Origin: Engelhardtia mirabilis
Lineage (GTDB): Bacteria > Planctomycetota > UBA1135 > GCA-002686595
Assembly (NCBI GenBank): GCA_007751255.1
Contig: CP036296.1
Coordinates: 5,394,001-5,458,000, forward strand
Length of the DNA: 64,000 nt
Direction: 5' to 3'
The translations under genes and the position numbers were made by a program. Of this stretch, positions 38,259 to 45,632 are shown piece after piece. Numbering within the stretch: position 1 is the stretch's first letter; each line of letters opens with the position of its first letter. The notes under the pieces are model-generated. The model saw only the letters and a list, made by a program, of their open reading frames with translations, made no database searches and was not told where the DNA came from.

Positions 38259-38366
38259 GCCGGGACCGCGGCCTCGAGCAAGGTCCGAGGATTGCGTCGG
38301 AACCGTGGCTTGCGACGGTTCCGCAGCGCGAGAAGAGGCCAGTGGCCCGAACGGCCGCCGCTGCGT

Positions 38367-39041
38367 TCAGCGCGCCGCGCTGGCCGCGTTGACGGGCCCC
38401 GAGTCGAAGGCCGGCGACTCGCTGCGGCGGACGCGCGGCAGGGAGCGCAGCTCGAGCTGGGACTCGTCGCCTTCGACCTTGCGACGGCCGCAGAGAGACA
38501 GCACGTTCTCGATCGTGCGCACGCGCTCCTGCATCGAGAGGGACTCCACCGCGATGTACGGCACGGCGAACATCTCGAGCAGCAGCTTGACCATGCCGTC
38601 GATGCGAATGACCTCTTCCCAGGCCAAGCCGGCGCGCACGCCGTCGTCGGCCAAGAGTTCGCGGTGCGGGCGCAGGAAGAACACGATTCCCTCGCGCACC
38701 GACTCCATGTAGTGGTGCAGTCGCTTGTCGGTCGCGATCGACGCGAGGATCGTCGAGTGGTGCGCCGCGTAGGCCAGGTTGCAAAAGGCCCGGTCGGAGA
38801 CGAAGGAGCCCTGCTGGTCGGCCTCGGCCGAGAGCTGGCGCTCGAAGACCTCGCGCTGGTAACGGTCGACCAGGTCCAGGTTCGAGCGCAGGGAGTCGAG
38901 CTGGGCCTCCATCTCGGCCAGCACCCCGCGCGCCACCTCGGAGATCATCGGCAGGCCGTAGTGGTCGCGGATCCAACGGGCGAGGGTGGTCTTGCCGGTC
39001 GAGTGGGCGCCGACGAGGTAGATCCGCAGGGGGCCTTGCAT
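38367..39041 (-). CDS. AAA/NadR-like P-loop ATPase
   Basis: The 224-residue protein opens with a Walker A motif (IYLVGAHSTGKTTLARWIRD) and continues with ISEVARGVLAEMEAQLDSLR and SFVSDRAFCNLAYAAHHSTI, a pattern of AAA_28/NadR-type nucleotide kinases. This family phosphorylates nucleosides or nicotinamide riboside, or is uncharacterised. The C-terminal 40 residues are basic and probably disordered. It is convergent with the DHH-like gene and divergent from the GNAT gene. Confidence 0.72.
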   Translation of the reverse strand: MQGPLRIYLVGAHSTGKTTLARWIRDHYGLPMISEVARGVLAEMEAQLDSLRSNLDLVDRYQREVFERQLSAEADQQGSFVSDRAFCNLAYAAHHSTILASIATDKRLHHYMESVREGIVFFLRPHRELLADDGVRAGLAWEEVIRIDGMVKLLLEMFAVPYIAVESLSMQERVRTIENVLSLCGRRKVEGDESQLELRSLPRVRRSESPAFDSGPVNAASAAR

Positions 39042-39271
39042 GGGAGCGTCTGTCAGGGGCGGGGGGATCCGGAGCCGGCCGATCTGGGCGGCCCCGCGCG
39101 AGGGGCCGGTACCCTACCCCTGGCGGTCAAAACTGACCAGGCCACAAGATCTAGTGGGTTTCAGGAACGGGCGCGGTGGCCGGAAGTCACCGGCAAGTTC
39201 ATTTCAACGTCCCTCGGGGGTCGGCCTCGGCAGGCTAGACTCGCGGCTTCTTGCAACTCTGGACGCCCTCC

Positions 39272-39955
39272 ATGCGAAATCCTGTGCTCTCGAGCCTGCT
39301 CCTGCTCGCCGCCTGCGCGGCCCCCGACATCGAGGGCCGCGAGCCCGAGCCGGCGGCCGCCGCCACCGATTCGGAGCGGGGCTCCGGGCCCTGGGCCAAG
39401 TCCTTCTCCCCGCCCCTGGCCCTGGACACCGAGCGCCTGCACTTGGAGCCCCTGTCACCGGAGCACGTGGAGCTCGACTTCGCCGCCCTGATGGGCAGCC
39501 GCGAGCACCTGCAGCGCACCCTGGGCTGGGGCGATTGGCCCCGCGAGGACTTCACCGTGGCCGAGAACCGCGTTGACCTGGAGCGCCACTGGGCGGAGTT
39601 CGAAGCGCGCGAGGGCTACGCCTACACGGTGCTGTCCCCCGATCGCTCGAAGTGCTTGGGCTGCATCTACCTTGTCGCTTTGCCGGTCCCCGCCGACGAC
39701 GTGGCCGCACTGGCCTACTGGGTGATCGAGCCCGAGCTCGCCACCGACCTCGACCGCCACCTGCTCGAGTCGCTCACGGCTTGGTTCGAGCGGGATTGGC
39801 CCTTGCGGCGCGTGTGCCTGATCGAGTCCGCCGCCAACCCGCGCGGCCGAGCGCTCGCCCGCGAGCTGGGCTTCGGCCCCGACGACGGCGAGTTCGGCGC
39901 CATGACCGACGCCGGCGGCGGCGACCACCTGTTGGTCTGGACCCGGGGCCGCTAG
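39272..39955 (+). CDS. GNAT acetyltransferase-like protein with a lipoprotein signal
   Basis: The ATG at 39272 opens MRNPVLSSLLLLAACAAPDI, a signal with an LLAAC lipobox, followed by an Ala/Pro/Glu-rich linker. From residue about 50 a RimJ/RimL-type GNAT domain begins (LDTERLHLEPLSPEHVELDF), with GCIYLVALPVPADDVAALAY, YWVIEPELATDLDRHLLESL and RVCLIESAANPRGRALAREL. The acetyl-CoA-binding loop (usually Q/RxxGxG/A) is not clear. A surface lipoprotein with an acetyltransferase fold is unexpected, because acetyl-CoA is cytoplasmic. The stop TAG overlaps the TA target of an IS630 copy; the first IS base restores TAG, so the protein is intact. Confidence 0.7.
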   Translation: MRNPVLSSLLLLAACAAPDIEGREPEPAAAATDSERGSGPWAKSFSPPLALDTERLHLEPLSPEHVELDFAALMGSREHLQRTLGWGDWPREDFTVAENRVDLERHWAEFEAREGYAYTVLSPDRSKCLGCIYLVALPVPADDVAALAYWVIEPELATDLDRHLLESLTAWFERDWPLRRVCLIESAANPRGRALARELGFGPDDGEFGAMTDAGGGDHLLVWTRGR

Positions 39956-41160
39956 TGGGGTGAGTCAAAGCTTCGACTCATTTGTTTGCCTGGAACGAAT
40001 GGCGCTCGCTGTGTCGCAGTAGCGGCGGAGGCTGGCGAGGATCTGGTCTGCGGTCTTGGTCCAGACGTACGGCTTCGGCTCGTCGTTGTGGGCATCGATG
40101 AACGCCCTCACGTCCTTCTCGAGCGCAGCCGTACTTCGATGGACGCCGCGCTCAGTCACTCGCCGGGAGACGATCGAGAACCAGCTCTCGACGAGGTTGA
40201 GCCAGGACGACGTCGTCGGCGTGAAGTGCACGTGAAATCGGGGTCGGCGTAGCAGCCACCGCTTCACGGCTGGCGTCTTGTGCGTGGCGTAGTTGTCCAT
40301 CACGAGGTGGACGTCCAGCTCCTCGGGCACGGACTGCTCGATCTCGCCCAGGAACTTCAGGAACTCCTTCGACCTGTGTCGACGGAAGCACTTGCCGATG
40401 ACTCGCCCCGTGGCGATGTCGAGCGCTGCGAACAGCGACGTCGTCCCGTGGCGCACGTAGGTATTCGAGCGTCGCTCCGGGTGCGTCGGCGTCATCGGCA
40501 GCAGGGGCTGAGTGCGATCCAGTGCCTGCATCTGGGACTTCTCGTCGACGCAGAGCACGAGCGCATTGTCCGGAGGGCTCATGTACAGGCCCACGATGTC
40601 CCGGACCTTCTCGACGAACTGAGGGTCGCGGGACAAGGAGAAGGACTCGCTGCGGTCTGGACGAAGGCTGAAGGCCTTCCAGATCCGCGCCACAGCGCTC
40701 TGAGACAATCCGAGCTCGTTCGCGACTTGGCGGGAGCTCCAGTGGGTCCCGGTTTTCGGCTTACGGTGGAGCGTCATGTCCACGACGCGGGCGACATCGT
40801 CATCTGAGACGCTCCTCGGCCGTCCAATCCGAGGCTCGTCGTACAGCGCGTCCAGACGCTCCTTCACGAATCGGCGACGCCAGCGACCAACGGTCTGAAA
40901 GTGCAGCCCCAACTCGTCGGCGACATCGGTATTGTCCAGCCCCTTCGCACAGCGAAGGATGGCGCGCGCCCGCACCGCCACTGCCGCAGGCGTCGAGCGA
41001 CGCCGAACCAGCCGATTCAACTCCGCGCGCTCCTGCTCGGACAACACGAGCTTCGCCTTCGGCCGTCCCATCTTGGTCGTCATGATGCAACCATCGGCGC
41101 GGCCGAGCCCGACTTGCCCGAAACTTGCAACTTATTAGTCGAATCTTTGACTCGCCCCAC
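39955..41160 (-). mobile_element. IS630-family insertion sequence
   Basis: The element is 1206 bases, bounded by TA at 39953-39954 and 41161-41162, the TA target duplication of IS630/Tc1-mariner elements. The left end reads GTGGGGTGAGTCAAAGCTTC and the inward-facing right end GTGGGGCGAGTCAAAGATTC, imperfect terminal inverted repeats of about 30 bases. It carries one transposase gene. Its right boundary TA is also the left boundary TA of the adjacent MITE, so it inserted exactly at the MITE edge. Confidence 0.9.
39965..41083 (-). CDS. IS630-family transposase
   Basis: The 372-residue protein has an N-terminal winged or double HTH ([40 protein letters not shown]) and a DDE/RNase H-like catalytic domain: [20 protein letters not shown] (first Asp), [20 protein letters not shown] (second Asp) and [17 protein letters not shown] (Glu). 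The reading frame is intact with full length for the family, so the copy could be active. It is read from the minus strand. Confidence 0.95.
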   Translation of the reverse strand: MTTKMGRPKAKLVLSEQERAELNRLVRRRSTPAAVAVRARAILRCAKGLDNTDVADELGLHFQTVGRWRRRFVKERLDALYDEPRIGRPRSVSDDDVARVVDMTLHRKPKTGTHWSSRQVANELGLSQSAVARIWKAFSLRPDRSESFSLSRDPQFVEKVRDIVGLYMSPPDNALVLCVDEKSQMQALDRTQPLLPMTPTHPERRSNTYVRHGTTSLFAALDIATGRVIGKCFRRHRSKEFLKFLGEIEQSVPEELDVHLVMDNYATHKTPAVKRWLLRRPRFHVHFTPTTSSWLNLVESWFSIVSRRVTERGVHRSTAALEKDVRAFIDAHNDEPKPYVWTKTADQILASLRRYCDTASAIRSRQTNESKL

Positions 41161-41325
41161 TAGTGTCCTGGATCAGAAATTCGGCGTCACTTCCCGGAGG
41201 TCCGATCGATGCTGGCTAGGCGCGCCGACGACGCGTATCCGCTGCGATACTCGGAGGAGGCGCTGGCGACGCCAGCGGCGATCGGAGCCCGGGAAGTGAC
41301 GCCGAATTTCTGATCCAGGACACTA
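41161..41325. mobile_element. Mariner-like MITE with perfect 37-bp terminal inverted repeats
   Basis: Bases 41161-41197 and 41289-41325 are perfect inverted repeats (outer end TAGTGTCCTGGATCAGAAAT), including the flanking TA target duplication. The 91-base centre has no gene and contains some internal symmetry. The termini differ from those of the adjacent IS630 copy, so another IS630/mariner-type transposase must mobilise it. It lies between the GNAT stop codon (through the nested IS) and the 3' end of the MFS gene. Confidence 0.92.
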
Positions 41326-41335
41326 GCGAACCGCG

Positions 41336-42580
41336 TCAGGCGGCGGCGGCCCGCGCGCGGTGGCGCGAGCGGATCCAGAGCCCGAACAGGGACGCGGCCA
41401 AGAGCACCACGCCGGTCGCCAGGAACAACCCGCGGATCGTGAGCCAGCCGGCCAGGATCCCCCCCAGTCCGGCCGAGAGGGCCATGGCGAAGGTGCGCGC
41501 GCTGAAGACGGCGCCGAAGGACGCGCCGCGGCGATGCTCGGGCGATTCGGCGGCGGCCAGGGCGAAGGCGCAGGGACCCATGGCGGCCGCGCCCAGGCTC
41601 AAGAGCACGCGCAGGGACAACAGGCCCCAGTAGCCCGTCGCCGCGGCGGTGATCGTGAGGGCCACGGCGCTGGCCGCGGCGGCGATGACCAGCGCGCGCA
41701 GGTGACCGATGCGATCCCCGATGCGCCCCCAGGCTGGCATCGCGACCAGGTTCGCCACCGCCATGGCGGTGAAGACCCAACCGGTCAGCTTCTGCGGCGA
41801 GAGCTCGGGATCGCCGCCGATGAGCTCGCGCACGAACAACTCGAGCTGCGGATTGGTCGCCCCGATCCCCAACTGGGTCATGAACAGGAGCACCAGCCCG
41901 GCGCGGGTGCGCGGGTTGCGCCACAGGGCCAAGAGATCGCCGGCCAGGCCCTGGAGCAGGGCCGCGAGCCCGCCGGGCTTGGCGTCGACGGCCTGCGCCC
42001 GCTCGGCCGCGGTGCGCTGCTCACGGGCGAAGAGCGCAACCAACATCGCCCCTAGGCCGGTCAGCGCCGAAACCACCAGAAACAGCGAGCGCAGGCCCAG
42101 CCAGTCGACCATCAGCCCGCCCAAGAGTGGCCCCAGGATGGCTCCGGCAGCCATGGCCATCTGCAGCTCCCCGGCCACCCGGCCCTGCTTGCCGCGCGGC
42201 ACCCCCACGCTCACCAGGGTGATCGACGGCGGTAGGAAGCCCGAGAAGATGCCCTGGCCCAGCCGCAGGATCAGGAGCTGCAGCGGCGTCTGCGCCAGGG
42301 ACATCAGCCCCACGAACAGGCACAGGGCCAACATCGAGCGCAGCACCATGAGCTTGCGCCCGAAGCGATCGCCGAAGGCGCCCCAGAAGGGCCCCATGAT
42401 CCCCGCCATCAGCGGCGCAGCGCCGAAGCACAGCCCGCTCCACAGGCTGATCTCGCCCAGGCTGTCCGCCCCCAACTCTTCCACCACGCTGGGGAAGAAG
42501 GGCAGGAAGCTCATCATCCCCAGCGCCGCAGTCAGGTTGGCGAACCAAACTGACCAGTAGGTGCGACGCCAGGGAGACAT
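41336..42580 (-). CDS. Major facilitator superfamily transporter (DHA1/multidrug-type)
   Basis: The 414-residue membrane protein has about 12 hydrophobic segments and the MFS motif A between the second and third (FWGAFGDRFGRKLMVLRS), with an equivalent in the second half (AWGRIGDRIGHLRALV). GELQMAMAAGAILGPLLGGL is the motif C-like antiporter region in helix 5, which favours a proton-coupled drug or metabolite exporter. The substrate cannot be told from sequence. The stop lies 11 bases from the MITE end. Confidence 0.88.
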   Translation of the reverse strand: MSPWRRTYWSVWFANLTAALGMMSFLPFFPSVVEELGADSLGEISLWSGLCFGAAPLMAGIMGPFWGAFGDRFGRKLMVLRSMLALCLFVGLMSLAQTPLQLLILRLGQGIFSGFLPPSITLVSVGVPRGKQGRVAGELQMAMAAGAILGPLLGGLMVDWLGLRSLFLVVSALTGLGAMLVALFAREQRTAAERAQAVDAKPGGLAALLQGLAGDLLALWRNPRTRAGLVLLFMTQLGIGATNPQLELFVRELIGGDPELSPQKLTGWVFTAMAVANLVAMPAWGRIGDRIGHLRALVIAAAASAVALTITAAATGYWGLLSLRVLLSLGAAAMGPCAFALAAAESPEHRRGASFGAVFSARTFAMALSAGLGGILAGWLTIRGLFLATGVVLLAASLFGLWIRSRHRARAAAA

Positions 42581-42673
42581 GGGGCGCAGAGGCTAACCGA
42601 GCAGGCGAGGCGCGGTAGGCGTTCGTACGGTGCCAGGCACGAAACCGCCGCCTGAGTGCCCTCGACGAGCCGC

Positions 42674-43072
42674 TCAGACCCAGTCCAACGAGATCGGGTA
42701 GCGGTACTCGCGTCCCTCGTTGCCGCGCATGGCGCCGCGGACCGCGCAGACCATCTCGAAGCTCCAGGCGCACAGCAGGACTGGGACCAGCACGAACACG
42801 CTGCGTCCTCCAGTAGCGTGTAGCGAGAAGATCAGCACGAACACCCAGGCAGCGAAGAAGACCATCGCGGAGATCTGGAAGTTGAGCGAGCGGCGGGCGT
42901 GCTCGGCGACGAAGGGCGAATCGTCGCGCTTGTTCAGCCAGATCACCAGCGGCCCGATCACGTTGCCGAAGGGGACCAGGAACCCGGCGAAGGCCGACAG
43001 GTGGGCCAGGCATCCGAGGGTGCGCTCGTCCGTGGTCGGGTCCTCGGTGCGGGTCGGCGGCGGAGTATCCAT
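42674..43072 (-). CDS. DUF4870 (Tic20-like) membrane protein, copy 1
   Basis: The 132-residue protein has the DUF4870 pattern: LGCLAHLSAFAGFLVPFGNV, IGPLVIWLNKRDDSPFVAEH, ARRSLNFQISAMVF, then two more hydrophobic segments and a C-terminal GNEGREYRYPISLDWV. There are three to four membrane helices. Function is unknown. The gene immediately upstream encodes a close paralogue, with a four-base gap. Confidence 0.85.
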   Translation of the reverse strand: MDTPPPTRTEDPTTDERTLGCLAHLSAFAGFLVPFGNVIGPLVIWLNKRDDSPFVAEHARRSLNFQISAMVFFAAWVFVLIFSLHATGGRSVFVLVPVLLCAWSFEMVCAVRGAMRGNEGREYRYPISLDWV

Positions 43073-43076
43073 GGCT

Positions 43077-43472
43077 TCAGACCCAGGCCAGTGACAGGGG
43101 GTAGCGGTACTCGCGCCCTTCGTACCCGCGCACGGCGGCGATCACCGTGAAGACCAGTCCGAGCATGGTCACCACGATCAGGACCGGAGCAACCACGAAC
43201 ACGGCGAGCCCCAGGGTCGCGACCACCACGGCCAGGGAGACGAACCCGAGGACCATCATCGTGATTTGGAAGTTGAGGGCCTGGCGGGCGTGCTCGGCCA
43301 CGAAGGGCGACTCGTCGCGCTGCACCAGCCAGATCACCAGGGGTGCGATCACGTTCCCGAAAGGCACGATGCCGCCCGCGAAGGTCGACAGGTGGGCGAG
43401 GCAACTGAGGGTGCGCTGCTCGGAGGTCAGGGGCGCCGTGTCGGCGTTCGAGTGGTTGGAGCTCGTGCTCAT
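43077..43472 (-). CDS. DUF4870 (Tic20-like) membrane protein, copy 2
   Basis: Starting at the ATG at 43472 (MSTSSNHSNADTAPLTSEQR), the 131-residue protein has LSCLAHLSTFAGGIVPFGNV, IAPLVIWLVQRDESPFVAEH, ARQALNFQITMMVLGFVSLA and a C-terminal YEGREYRYPLSLAWV nearly identical to that of copy 1. The pair is a recent tandem duplication, likely in one transcript. An upstream in-frame start at 43529 is possible but adds unconserved sequence. Confidence 0.85.
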   Translation of the reverse strand: MSTSSNHSNADTAPLTSEQRTLSCLAHLSTFAGGIVPFGNVIAPLVIWLVQRDESPFVAEHARQALNFQITMMVLGFVSLAVVVATLGLAVFVVAPVLIVVTMLGLVFTVIAAVRGYEGREYRYPLSLAWV

Positions 43473-43591
43473 GGTGCCGTCCGCGGTTGGGCCGATCGCG
43501 ATGGGTCCGTCGAGTCGCAACGGCGCCACTACGCGACGATGCCCTGGTCATTCAGGATCGAGCGCGACCCGGCGCCCGCTCAGCGGCGACC

Positions 43592-43864
43592 TCAACCCCC
43601 GCCGGTCTTCCAGACCCGCACCCGGCCACCCCGCACCTCGACGTGGAAGCGCCCCTCGCCCGCGAGCAGTCGCGGGAGGTCCGCCAGGGACCCGGTCGCC
43701 GTGGGCGGCGGGTCGTCCCCAGCGCCCTCGTAGACGATGCGAATGCCTCTGGAGCGAGCCGCATCCAGGCCCGAGGGCGTCGCGATCGCGTCCGCGCCCA
43801 GCCGCAGCTCGCTCCCGGCGGGCATGCGGGCGACGTCGCCCTCGGTGTAGACGCGCTTGGGCAC
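43592..43864 (-). CDS. Small BMC-associated accessory protein
   Basis: This 90-residue gene starts with GTG at 43864, 22 bases after the BMC tandem-shell gene, and is the last gene of the BMC operon. Its N-terminal half (PKRVYTEGDVARMPAGSELR, LGADAIATPSGLDAARSRGI) matches a motif I recall at the N terminus of several BMC-linked proteins such as EutQ-like ones (T-E-x-D-V ... I-x-T-P-x-A). The second half is short, with a proline linker and a beta-rich end. It may bind the shell or an enzyme. Function is unassigned. Confidence 0.6.
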   Translation of the reverse strand: MPKRVYTEGDVARMPAGSELRLGADAIATPSGLDAARSRGIRIVYEGAGDDPPPTATGSLADLPRLLAGEGRFHVEVRGGRVRVWKTGGG

Positions 43865-43886
43865 AGAGCTGGTCGGCGGCCGCGCC

Positions 43887-44504
43887 CTAGAGGAAGCGGG
43901 ACAGGTCCCGGTGCGGCTGGGCGATGACCACGTCGCGCTGCAGGTGGCCGGCGGCGCGGGCCGAGTCGCTGGCGGCACCCACGGCGGAGCGCACGTCGGA
44001 GACCTCGCCGGTCACCACCAGGAAGCTCTTGCCCCCCAGGCCGTTGGCCACGCGCAGGTCGATCAGGTCCACCGTCGCGGCCTTGAGCGCCAGGTCGGCG
44101 GCCACGATCGAGGAGGCCACCGTCGCCGTCTCGACCACGCCCACGGCGTCCAGCTGTCCGTCGATGGTGCCCCCGCGCCGGCGCAGGGCCACCGGCACCT
44201 GGGCGTGGACCTGGGGGATCAACAACTGGTCGATCAGGTCCGAGCCGGCCAACTCGGCGCCTCGCGCGAGGCCCGCCTTGCAGTCGTCGACGCTCCCGGT
44301 GAACAGCAGCACGTACTTGCCCGGCTGCACCGGCGAGGCGACCAGGCACTCGACCTGGGCCTCCCACAGGACGGCGTCGGTGACCTCAACGCCGCGCGCC
44401 ACCGAGCTCAACTCGAGCATGCCGATGCACGGCTCCAGCTCCGCTCCCTCGGCGATCGGCGGGTTGACGTCGTTGCGGCAGGCTTTTGCGTTGGTGTCGC
44501 TCAT
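43887..44504 (-). CDS. BMC tandem-domain (BMC-T) shell protein, T1-like
   Basis: The 205-residue protein contains two BMC domains: GMLELSSVARGVEVTDAVLW with PVQPGKYVLLFTGSVDDCKA, and VGVVETATVASSIVAADLAL with NGLGGKSFLVVTGEVSDVRS. It should form trimeric pseudohexamers of the shell. The order and wording resemble the BMC-T1 protein of Haliangium ochraceum as I remember it. The ATG at 44504 is chosen because the frame further upstream is not conserved; the upstream BMC-T gene ends about 30 bases before it. Confidence 0.88.
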   Translation of the reverse strand: MSDTNAKACRNDVNPPIAEGAELEPCIGMLELSSVARGVEVTDAVLWEAQVECLVASPVQPGKYVLLFTGSVDDCKAGLARGAELAGSDLIDQLLIPQVHAQVPVALRRRGGTIDGQLDAVGVVETATVASSIVAADLALKAATVDLIDLRVANGLGGKSFLVVTGEVSDVRSAVGAASDSARAAGHLQRDVVIAQPHRDLSRFL

Positions 44505-44532
44505 CGCTGTTCGGTTGGGCTTGCGGACGCCC

Positions 44533-45243
44533 TCAGGCGTTGCCGCTGTTGGCGCGTCCGACGACGCTGGCCAGGGTCTGCTCGACGGCTCTGGCGGCCA
44601 CGTCGATCGCCGCATCCGTGCCAGCCAGGCGCACGCGACCGACGGCGCCGTGGTTGTCGAGGCCGACCAGGCGGATCGGCGCGGCCTTCTCGGCCTCGTT
44701 GGCGGCCAGGAGGGCCCAGACCGCCGGATTGACTTCGAGCGTGTAGAGGGTGTCGCCCTCGAGGATCAACATCCCGTCGCGGTTGCGGTTCAGGAGCGCC
44801 GCCTGGTGGGCGTCGATCTGGCGCACGATCTCGGAGGTCAAGAGGTGCGGCGCGAGCTGCTCGTCCTGGCTCACCCCCGCCGCCGCCAGGATCTGACGGC
44901 CGGCCTCGCGCACCTGACCCTGGTCCTTCGAGTGGACCTCGAGCAGGCCGAAGGAGCGCTCCGTGATCAGCGCCCCGGGTCGCACGTCGCAGGCCTTGAG
45001 CGCCACGTCGAGCAGCCGGTTGACCGTGATCCCCGGGCGCACCTCGAGCCAGAAGGCGCTCTCCCCCGGCACGGGGAAGAAGCCGTCCGACTTGACGGCG
45101 ACCACGGCGGCGAGCTGCGGCTGGAGCTGGTCGAGGACCAGACTCCCGCGCAACTCGATCGCGGTGGCGGAGCGGGGCTTGGTGGACAAGGTTGGCCTGC
45201 TAGGTGCGACCGGAGCGCCGCGCCGATCGAGTCGGCGCCGCAC
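44533..45243 (-). CDS. BMC tandem-domain shell protein, T2-like
   Basis: The product (236 residues from GTG at 45243, or 218 from TTG at 45189) has LDQLQPQLAAVVAVKSDGFF, PVPGESAFWLEVRPGITVNR, LITERSFGLLEVHSKDQGQV, LEVNPAVWALLAANEAEKAA and VGRVRLAGTDAAIDVAARAV. This permuted double-BMC layout with a PVPG loop matches the T2/T3 class of trimeric shell proteins, which can stack into double layers with a gated pore. It begins six bases after the BMC-H gene. The TTG start gives the best family N terminus; I keep the longer bound because the evidence is weak. Confidence 0.82.
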   Translation of the reverse strand: MRRRLDRRGAPVAPSRPTLSTKPRSATAIELRGSLVLDQLQPQLAAVVAVKSDGFFPVPGESAFWLEVRPGITVNRLLDVALKACDVRPGALITERSFGLLEVHSKDQGQVREAGRQILAAAGVSQDEQLAPHLLTSEIVRQIDAHQAALLNRNRDGMLILEGDTLYTLEVNPAVWALLAANEAEKAAPIRLVGLDNHGAVGRVRLAGTDAAIDVAARAVEQTLASVVGRANSGNA

Positions 45244-45249
45244 CCGTCA

Positions 45250-45543
45250 TCACTTGCCGTCCTTGGGGATCGGGGGCAGGAAGTGCTCGAGCTCCGCCGC
45301 CGGGCGCGGGATCACGTGCACGGAACGCAGCTCGCCGACGCGGCGAGCGGCCGCGGCGCCGGCTTCGGTGGCGGCCTTCACCGCGCCGACCTCGCCGCGC
45401 ACCATCACGGTCACGAGGGCGCCGCCGGAGATCTCCTTGCCGAGCAGGGTCACCTTCGCGGCTTTGCACATGGCGTCGGCGGCCTCGATGGCGCCGACCA
45501 TGCCGCGGGTCTCGATCAGGCCGAGTGCGATCAAGCTGTCCAT
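45250..45543 (-). CDS. BMC hexameric shell protein (BMC-H), copy 1
   Basis: The 97-residue Pfam00936-type protein has [60 protein letters not shown] and a C-terminal [20 protein letters not shown]. The pore region is near ISGG. It lies between the aldehyde dehydrogenase and the T2-like shell gene and is a paralogue of the BMC-H at 47503. Together they should form the facets of the microcompartment. Confidence 0.93.
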   Translation of the reverse strand: MDSLIALGLIETRGMVGAIEAADAMCKAAKVTLLGKEISGGALVTVMVRGEVGAVKAATEAGAAAARRVGELRSVHVIPRPAAELEHFLPPIPKDGK

Positions 45544-45632
45544 GGGTCCTTGGGGTCTGGGTCAGGGCCGCGATCGCTCGCGGCCGGTGTTCGTGGTCGG
45601 GGGTCGGGACGCGCGCCGGTTGTCTGCCGCCC

